Positions 57,358-64,000 of a DNA stretch of 64,000 nucleotides are shown piece by piece. The first letter of the stretch is position 1. Every line of letters starts with the position of its first letter. The notes below the pieces were generated by a model. The model did no database searches, was not told the origin of the DNA, and saw only the letters and a list, made by a program, of their open reading frames with translations. The translations under genes were made by a program, and so were the position numbers. This stretch comes from Cannabis sativa. Taxonomy: Eukaryota > Streptophyta > Magnoliopsida > Rosales > Cannabaceae. The stretch is from positions 33,453,396-33,517,395 of the forward strand of contig NC_083603.1 of NCBI RefSeq assembly GCF_029168945.1, given 5' to 3'.

Positions 57358-59099
57358 AACTCCCACTTGCACTAATATAAAACAAACTGTGCAAATAGGT
57401 CAATCTGATGTCTTGATCTTCAGATCAAGTGTAGTATATTTGAATCCACCCAAACTTCTGGAACTAGTTCATAAAAACTCTTATGAAACATCCTTTACTA
57501 TATGCTTTACTCATCAAGGGATACTGAAATCTTTACTGTTTTAAAAGTACATCTGAATTAACAGAAGACATATCTCTCATATTTTAAAATATGTAATTGA
57601 GATAATACAGTGTAGACTTTTCTTCAGTGATATAACTTTCTGGTATTTTCGAATAGACCAAGTTATAGTTCTTCTCTGGTAGAGCTTGAATTATTATACA
57701 ATAATTCCTCCACCCCCAAAGTAAGCACCATCTCAAGAATTTCGAAATTAGATGGTGTGATACAAAGACAACTGATACACAGTTCCTTAATATCTGACAT
57801 ATAGATCACTTTCATAAATCTTTCTTGAATATCTTCTAATGTTCCCTATTTGATTACATCTCAGATAGCTCCCACTCCATAGCAGATGTCTGGTTAAATA
57901 ATACTTTTAACCTCTGATTGTTTAGAGAGTTACCTAGTTGTGACTTTTGTATTAGTCTGAAACTTTAAGTTAAGACTAAGTCATCAACATAGCAGACTAG
58001 TATTTTGAAGTGAAAAATACATGCCAGAGATAAAGTAATCAAAAATTAAGATACCATCAAATTTTATGAGGATTAAGAATTCTTGGTTCAAGTCATTCGA
58101 ATGGACTGAACTAGAGTTCTTTATCTTATTCTCATAATTCTGATAAGCTATTCCTATCCATGTGAATGGTTAGATTTGCTTTTCAGTAGTGTTCTTAAGT
58201 ACCTATCACAATTATCAACCTAATGAAGATGGGAATAGAACTTTAAAATTCTCCCACTCAATTAAGGTAGTGTGAAACTTTAACAAAGAACTTTCAAAGG
58301 TATCAAACTTTTACTTACAATAGTAAAAACGAAATGGAACATACAATCAAGATCAAGAATTTATATTGACAATAGCTGACTCATTATATTACTTCCATGT
58401 TTAAATAAGATATGTGTTTCATAGGGAATTGTGGAATGGACTCCACCCCTAAGAATATACATATAGGGTACTTGTGGATAACCTCCACCCCTAAGTATAT
58501 AGAGATTATGATCCACCCCTAAAGGTTGTAAAGATCATGATTCTCTTAGTGTGATAGAGTTTATGTGGAGTTGAATACTATCCAGAGTTCATTAGATATA
58601 AAAGATCGTTGAACTGCATAGTTTTCTTAACTTTTCTCCACCCCTATCAGATCATAAGATCCTTTTATTAAACAAATTCTTAATAATTGTATGAGAATTA
58701 ACAATTATTGATAAACATAGAAATAATTTCTAGTGTTTATTTAATATATAACTCTATGAAGAGTTGTAAATATTATAGAATTTGCATCAATAATAAAAAC
58801 ACTTACACATATAAACATACAAATATAATGTGGTAATAATTGATGAAGATAAAAATAAATGAAGCTCAATCTCATAATTTGCAATGGTGATTTCGAAAAT
58901 AAAACTTTATTAATAAAAAAAATGTATTGCAACAGTATGAGAGAAACAGGGATAAATATCCCTGACTAAAATTTGAAATCCAAATTGTCTTTAAACTAAA
59001 ACAATTAATTCAAAAAATTGAAGAGCTTCATCTTCATCTGGACGATTTCACCCTTGGTCTAGCTTTCTGACCCAACTCAATTGAGTTCAAGTAGCTTGG
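57358..59099 (-). pseudogene. Copia E pol remnant (decayed)
   Basis: Follows the LTR with a polypurine-like tract (minus strand GCAAGTGGGAGTT). A reverse transcriptase active site Y-V-D-D-L is legible at about 57978-57997, and an integrase core piece L-R-S-D-R-G-G-E at about 58628-58655. Frames between them are broken and the total length is well below a complete pol. Four TCCACCCCTA words occur within 58440-58645, all antisense to LGV or RGG codons of integrase. Confidence 0.65.
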
Positions 59100-59100
59100 C

Positions 59101-59200
59101 CTATAAGAAGAAGAAAACAAATAAACAAAGTTAGTCCAGAATCATAAATCCAATTGGATAATAATTCACTAAAACTTTTAAAGTTTATAAATGGAAATAC
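59101..59200 (-). other. Possible intron spanning the gag stop codon
   Basis: Donor ACAAG|GTATTTCC (intron from 59200) and acceptor TTTCTTCTTCTTATAG (to 59101) with an excellent pyrimidine tract. Splicing would replace six terminal residues by three and then stop, so either form ends gag. An AATAAA on the minus strand (58911-58906) lies about 190 nt downstream. This resembles the spliced, prematurely polyadenylated gag mRNA known for Ty1/copia elements. Confidence 0.45.
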
Positions 59201-60038
59201 CTTGTTTCTTTGCAAGAAGTTTAGGACACTGGGGTTTCCAATGACCTTTCTCATTGCAGTAGAAACACTTTCCTTTAAGTGTAGCATCACCGGAAGGAGC
59301 AGCCTTTTTATTGGCTTTTGTTCGCTTCTTAGTGTTGTACCACTTCCTCTTAGATTTGGGCTTTGAAGCAGATGCAACATTTGCTTCAGGTTTTATCGTC
59401 CCATTACCATTCCCAGGATTGTGAGGTTTACTCCCTTTCTTCTTGGGTCCTCCAATCAAATTTTCATAAGTTTGAAGGTCATTGACTAATTCATGAAAGT
59501 CAATTTCCTTCTTATTCATGACATAATTTGATGTGTATGGTAGAAATGCTGGAGTTAGGCTATTCAAGATAAGACTTACTTGAGTAGCACTGTCCATTTC
59601 AGCACCATGATCCTGGGCTTCTTGGAAATAACTTGACATGAGGAGAACATGGTCACGCACGTTTTGATGAGGTTCCATCCGTGCATTAATGTACTTCTTA
59701 GTCGCGTCAAAGCGTGACTGAAGTGATGCCTTACCGAATAGTTCATTTAACTTCGTCATAACTTCAGCAGCCTTCTCGGTTTTAGAAAACCGAGTTTTGA
59801 GGGTGTCAACCACGCTAGAAAGCATAAAGTATAGAGCTTTGTCATTTGCTTTCTGCCAACGCTCATACTTTTCTTTCACAGCTTTGGAAGCATTGTCCCC
59901 ATGCACTTCACGTGACGGCTCAGTTAAGACAAACAAGGCACTTTCTCCTATGAGAGCAATGTTAATGTTCTCATTCCACTTATTAAAGTTAGATCCATTC
60001 AGCTTGTTTTCAGTCAACAGTGATAACATGGGATTCAT
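59178..60038 (-). CDS. Copia gag (intact), element E
   Basis: 286 residues from M-N-P-M-L-S-L-L. The open frame extends 22 codons further upstream to 60104, but this Met begins the conserved gag start. The gag domain (UBN2-type) includes L-N-G-S-N-F-N-K-W near 15-23, then L-S-S-V-V-D, A-A-E-V-M-T-K-L-N-E-L-F and L-L-M-S-S-Y-F. A lysine-rich linker follows, and a CCHC zinc knuckle (C-F-Y-C-N-E-K-G-H-W-K-P-Q-C) lies near residue 261. Gag forms the virus-like particle and packages RNA (family knowledge). The stop codon lies inside a possible 100-nt intron. No stop interrupts it, unlike the neighbouring pol. Confidence 0.88.
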   Translation of the reverse strand: MNPMLSLLTENKLNGSNFNKWNENINIALIGESALFVLTEPSREVHGDNASKAVKEKYERWQKANDKALYFMLSSVVDTLKTRFSKTEKAAEVMTKLNELFGKASLQSRFDATKKYINARMEPHQNVRDHVLLMSSYFQEAQDHGAEMDSATQVSLILNSLTPAFLPYTSNYVMNKKEIDFHELVNDLQTYENLIGGPKKKGSKPHNPGNGNGTIKPEANVASASKPKSKRKWYNTKKRTKANKKAAPSGDATLKGKCFYCNEKGHWKPQCPKLLAKKQGISIYKL

Positions 60039-60104
60039 TTTGATAATACAGGATACTACAAAATAATAGAAATCAACAAATAGAAATAAATAATGGTTTA
60101 ACAC

Positions 60105-63100
60105 AAAATCAATTCAGAAATTATAAGCACATAGCAAGTAGGAATGATATGAGAAAATACTTAAAAATTCAATCCTAAATAATTTCCAAGGTTTTTCAAC
60201 AAACTGATATCAGTGTTCCGTTTAGGCGAGAGTCAAAGCTACCATCTATTGAATAGAGTTGTCAGCTCATCTAAAATGTTAAACATTCTAGCAACCTTTT
60301 ATTCGATCAAGATTGGAATCCAGCGTTGTCCCGTTTAGGCGAGAGTCAAGGCTATTCTATCTTATGAGCTTCTACCATTGTTTCGCAATTTACAAGTCAA
60401 ATATGGTCGCCACCATTAGGGTGATCTATACTATATAAAACACTTACAAACCACTTATCATGCGAGATTAAACGGTGCGAAATTGCTAATGAACGTTCCT
60501 CCATTAGGGAGGATTACTCACTAAAACAAACGCGTGTAAAACCCACAATGGAGATCGAATATCTTAATAATAATAAAGCTCATTCTTTAAAATGTATTTT
60601 CTTTATTATTCTAATAAATAAATCTCATTAAATTCTAAATTAAGAATTAAAATTCAAAAATAAGAATTTAATATAATATTTATAAAATTATACTTAGATG
60701 GTGATTGAAATAAAATCAATTATTTCCATCTTAGTAATAATCTTAAATATAAATATTAAGGAAATTAATTTAAGTTGAATTAAATTAAATAATTAGCAAC
60801 TTAAAAATTTCCTTTGAGAATATATTTATTGAGTTCGAAAATTTAAAGTACATAAAAATTCAATTTTCGAAAATAATAAAATAGAAAAGAAATACTTCAA
60901 GCAAAAATATCACCTATCTAGATTTTCTTTTGACTAGTTAATTCAATTTCTAATAATATATATATATATTTTGAATTCATTTATTTTAAATTAATCAATT
61001 AAATGAAAAAAATTATTGATTGTAGTTGGTCCAAGAATTAATTGAAATAAATAATTAATTTACAACTCAATCTATTTTTCAAAAAAAATTTGAAAATATT
61101 GCATAATTAAAATGAAAATTTCGAAATTGATTAATAAAATAAAGAAAAATATATATTTATTGAAAATTATTTAAATTTAAGTTGAAAAATTAAATTTCAA
61201 CCTAAAAATAATTTTCTATTTAATTAAGTGTCATGAAAAATCAATAAATATTTAAGTATCATGATGAAAATCAACTTAGATATTTAGATTCTTCAAGTTA
61301 ATTAAATGTATTAAATTCAAGAAATAATAATTAAGTGTAGAGAAGGCTTAATTATTTATTTCTAGTTTAGTACTAGGAAAAATATACTTAATAAAACTGT
61401 ACCAAAATTAATTATTTAAATAATTAATTTCACAAAGTATAATTTTCCTATTTAAATATTAGAAATAATAAGTAGTCTAGAAATTACTATCTAGAAAATA
61501 TCTTATTTGACTAAGTATCTTTTCAAAAATTTGAAAAATATCTAATTTAAGTTAGATAGAAAAAATCTAAAACTTAAATAATTTCAAATTTAGATTTAAT
61601 TAAATATCAAAATTAAGTTGTAACCACTTAATTTGAAGATATCCTTTAAAGTTAATATTTGAAAAGATATTAACCAAAAAATATCTAAAATATTCCATTT
61701 TAAGTTAATATTTGAAAAGATATTAACTTAAAAAATATCTTAAGAATCTTTAATAACTAATGCCTAAGATTCCTCAACTTGATTTAAAAATTTAAATAAA
61801 ATTTTCAAATTTAAGTTAGATAAGAAAAATCAGTTGATACAACTAATTTATAACTTAAATAGGAATATTTAATTAAATAAGCTCCAGAAAGAATCTTAGT
61901 TAGTTAAAATTCTATATTTAATTAAATACAAGAAAAATACAAATAGTTTGTCTAGAAATAATATCTAAACTAAAAGTGTTTTTCTTAAAATTAACTTTAA
62001 AATATTAAAATGAAAATAAATTTCATATATATTTTAAAAGTTAATTATGTTGCTAATTCAATTTTATTAGGTCAAACTAATATAATTAACCTAGTATAGT
62101 TATTCAAATCAGGCAAATGAGCCTTCACAATTGGGGTAGTTCATGTGAGGGGGTGCTGGGTTCAGTATGTCGTACCCACTTCTATGGCTCCCAACTCTCA
62201 CACAAGGCCCAAAAGAGAGGAATTTAACCTTAAAATAAATAACTGTTATTAATTGAATAGGTCCAATAACTAAATGGACCTAAATAAAATCTATCATGGT
62301 GTGACATTTTATTTAGCAACAACCTATATGCATCTATATAATAAAACAAAATAAACATATAGGCTCACACAGGCACACTTTGGATGGATCCTATCATGTT
62401 GCTAGGTCATACACAGATGAAAGAAGATTGTAAAATTTACCTGTTACAAATTATTAACTTGACCAAGGGAGTCATCAGATCATTAGATCTGGCAAAAAGT
62501 AACCATGGCTATTTGCAATAAAGTAATAATAGGTTTTTAAAAACTTACATACAAGCTAAAACCACATACTCTTGCAACAAGGTTAGCTGGATAGTTGGAA
62601 GTAGGATTTATTTAATTTTAAATAAATAGATTTCGAAAAATAAATAATTAAAAAATATTTTAATTTTCGAAAAATAAAATAAAATAAAAAAAATATTGTA
62701 ATTTCGGAAATAAAAAAAAATTTAAATTTCGAAATTTAAAAAAAATATTTAAAATTAAACCTACTTTTGAAAAATTAGGTTTCAACCAACCTAAATATCA
62801 TTTCAAAATTTGCTAACTACTTTTAAAAAATTAAATGTTATTTTAAAAATAAAAATTAAATAAAAAATAGAAAAGATAAATAAAATATCTTTTCAGATTT
62901 TAAATTTAATTTAAATAAATAAAATAACAAAATTTAAAAGTTAGCAAAATATCTTACATCTATTTAAAATTACATGATTATAAATATCTTATTTAAATAA
63001 GGTCAAAATATCTAAAAAGATTTAATTTAAAAAAAAAAATTTTAAAAGATAAGATATAATTAAAAATATCTTAAAATATCTTAAAAGATAAGATATTTTA

Positions 63101-63707
63101 AAATATCTTAAAAGATTTTATAAATATCTTATAAAATCTGACCTTAAATTTAAAAAAAAAAATAAGATATAATCAAATTTAAAAATAAGATAGATATTTA
63201 AGCAAGAAGATAAATACTTATTCTATTCAAATTCAAATTACACTAATATCTTGAATTAAAATTAAAAAAAATTAAATTAATTCAAAATGATAATTAGAAT
63301 TGAATTAGGAATAGTAATAGTATATATACAAAACCATACAAAAAATCGGAAGTTAATTCCATGAAAAAGTATGAAAAATCGAAGAAAAAAGAAAAAATTC
63401 GAAACTGTACGGACAGTTATGCGATCGCAGGAAAATATCAGCACAGCCCCGATTTTGTCAAATCTTCAAAAAATCATAACTAATTCAAATAAAATCCAAA
63501 TTAAGTTCTGTAAAAGGTTAACTTGCTTAATTTTTTCCATACTGTCCAATAAAAATAATTCCAGAAACGAAATCACAATTATTTCTCACGAAAATGTCAC
63601 AAACATCAATCAATCATCAAATAACACTCAATACAACATGATACCATCCAAAGAATATACAAACAATCGTTTTAAAGTCCAAATTACATGTAAGTAAATC
63701 AATTACC
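60105..63707 (-). mobile_element. Copia E leader
   Basis: About 3.6 kb of AT-rich non-coding leader between the primer site and gag. TTTAGGCGAGAGTCA motifs are at about 60215-60233 and 60328-60346, and the conserved block is at 62110-62225. Unlike F and D, gag follows directly, so the second leader module of those copies is absent. Long runs of ATATCTTA-like words occur at 63000-63130. No gene. Confidence 0.7.
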
Positions 63708-63709
63708 AT

Positions 63710-63722
63710 GGCTCTGATACCA
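63710..63722 (-). other. Primer-binding site (initiator tRNA-Met), copia E
   Basis: GGCTCTGATACCA on the plus strand, identical to the site of copia F at 9502-9514, and 2 nt from the LTR start at 63725. Confidence 0.9.
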
Positions 63723-63724
63723 GT

Positions 63725-64000
63725 TGTTGGGAATTATTTTACCAGGATCTTAGATCTACTCACAAGTATGTTTATTAACATCCTAAATAAGAACTTTCTA
63801 AAACGATAAAATAAACACATATAAAGTTAAGAAAACCTTACATTGATGCAGCGGAATTAATGTCTCCTTCCACTCAGATCTCTAACCCTTGATTCCTTTC
63901 TGTAGCAGAGTATAATCAAGATCTGAGCCCGAATGTCCTTCTTCTTCAAGCTTTGATCCTTCACAGTCTTCCAATCTATGATTGAGTTACTGCTTGCTGT
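63725..64000 (-). repeat. Copia E 5' LTR (cut by the window end)
   Basis: Begins TGTTGGGAATTATTTTACC and is colinear with 45993-46265, sharing CAGGATCTTAGATCTACTCA. Only the first 276 bp are in the window. Confidence 0.9.

Larger units (their letters stand above)
45993..64000 (-). mobile_element. Copia element E (runs off the window)
   Basis: Minus-strand Ty1/copia element: 5' LTR from 63725 past the window end, iMet primer site 63710-63722, long AT-rich leader, intact gag 60038-59178, degraded pol, polypurine tract, and 3' LTR 45993-57357 split by Tekay copy B. Leaving out copy B, the 3' LTR is about 1.9 kb. Pol is reduced to roughly 1.5 kb with only fragments left, so E is non-autonomous although gag is open. 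Confidence 0.85.

Noticed and set aside
58440..58645. Repeated TCCACCCCTA words as a regulatory array
   Set aside because: They coincide with antisense of conserved integrase codons and occur similarly in copy D, so they are coding relics.

Overview
This window is plant nuclear DNA, almost certainly from a eudicot. The evidence is spliced GT-AG genes, a REVEILLE-type MYB-related gene, a plastid-targeted protein gene, and dense nests of plant LTR retrotransposons (Ty1/copia, Ty3/gypsy Tekay-type chromovirus, Athila-like). AT-rich spacers and retroelement leaders make up most of the rest. I cannot fix the species. A rosid would fit, but that is inference only. All family calls were made by reading the sequence, without database searches.

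The single-copy island is about 10.5-21.5 kb. It holds two genes arranged head to head. On the minus strand, 15065-13432, a two-exon gene encodes a 137-residue, probably plastid-targeted, single-pass membrane protein of unknown function. On the plus strand, 16818-20146, an eight-exon gene encodes a 284-residue REVEILLE 8-like clock transcription factor. Between them lie a G-box and a four-unit 65-bp minisatellite. The RVE8-like gene has a six-codon upstream ORF ending 2 nt before its start codon, and a GC-AG intron of 117 nt that is open and in frame. Two MITE-like elements lie 3' of the plastid-protein gene; one has a perfect 9-bp target duplication.

The left flank (1-10.5 kb) is the long AT-rich leader and truncated LTR of a minus-strand copia element. 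A gag-only Athila-like LTR element (196-5414) is inserted in it. The second copia copy near 35.1 kb still shows the uninterrupted insertion site.

The right side (21.5-64 kb) is a retroelement nest. In order it contains: a copia 3' LTR plus RT/RNase H remnant (21.5-24.4 kb); a broken Tekay-type copy A with a tandemly duplicated LTR and flank (24.5-32.3 kb) inside a second copia LTR; decayed copia internal sequence (32.8-36.5 and 42.4-44.2 kb); a non-autonomous LTR element with a spliced antisense gene (36496-42354), whose left LTR is itself split by a copia solo LTR (36974-38842); an orphan LTR (44.2-45.0 kb); and a copia element E (45993 to beyond the window end). E has an intact gag, and its 3' LTR is split by a nearly full-length Tekay-type copy B (47140-56596).

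No CRISPR array, rRNA gene or tRNA gene was seen; the tRNA-like strings are primer-binding sites. The most unusual items are the LTR element with the antisense spliced gene, the compensated tandem hairpins in the Tekay LTRs, the conserved copia leader block and leader duplication, the microhomology-joined duplication at 30094, and the in-frame GC-AG intron in the RVE8-like gene.
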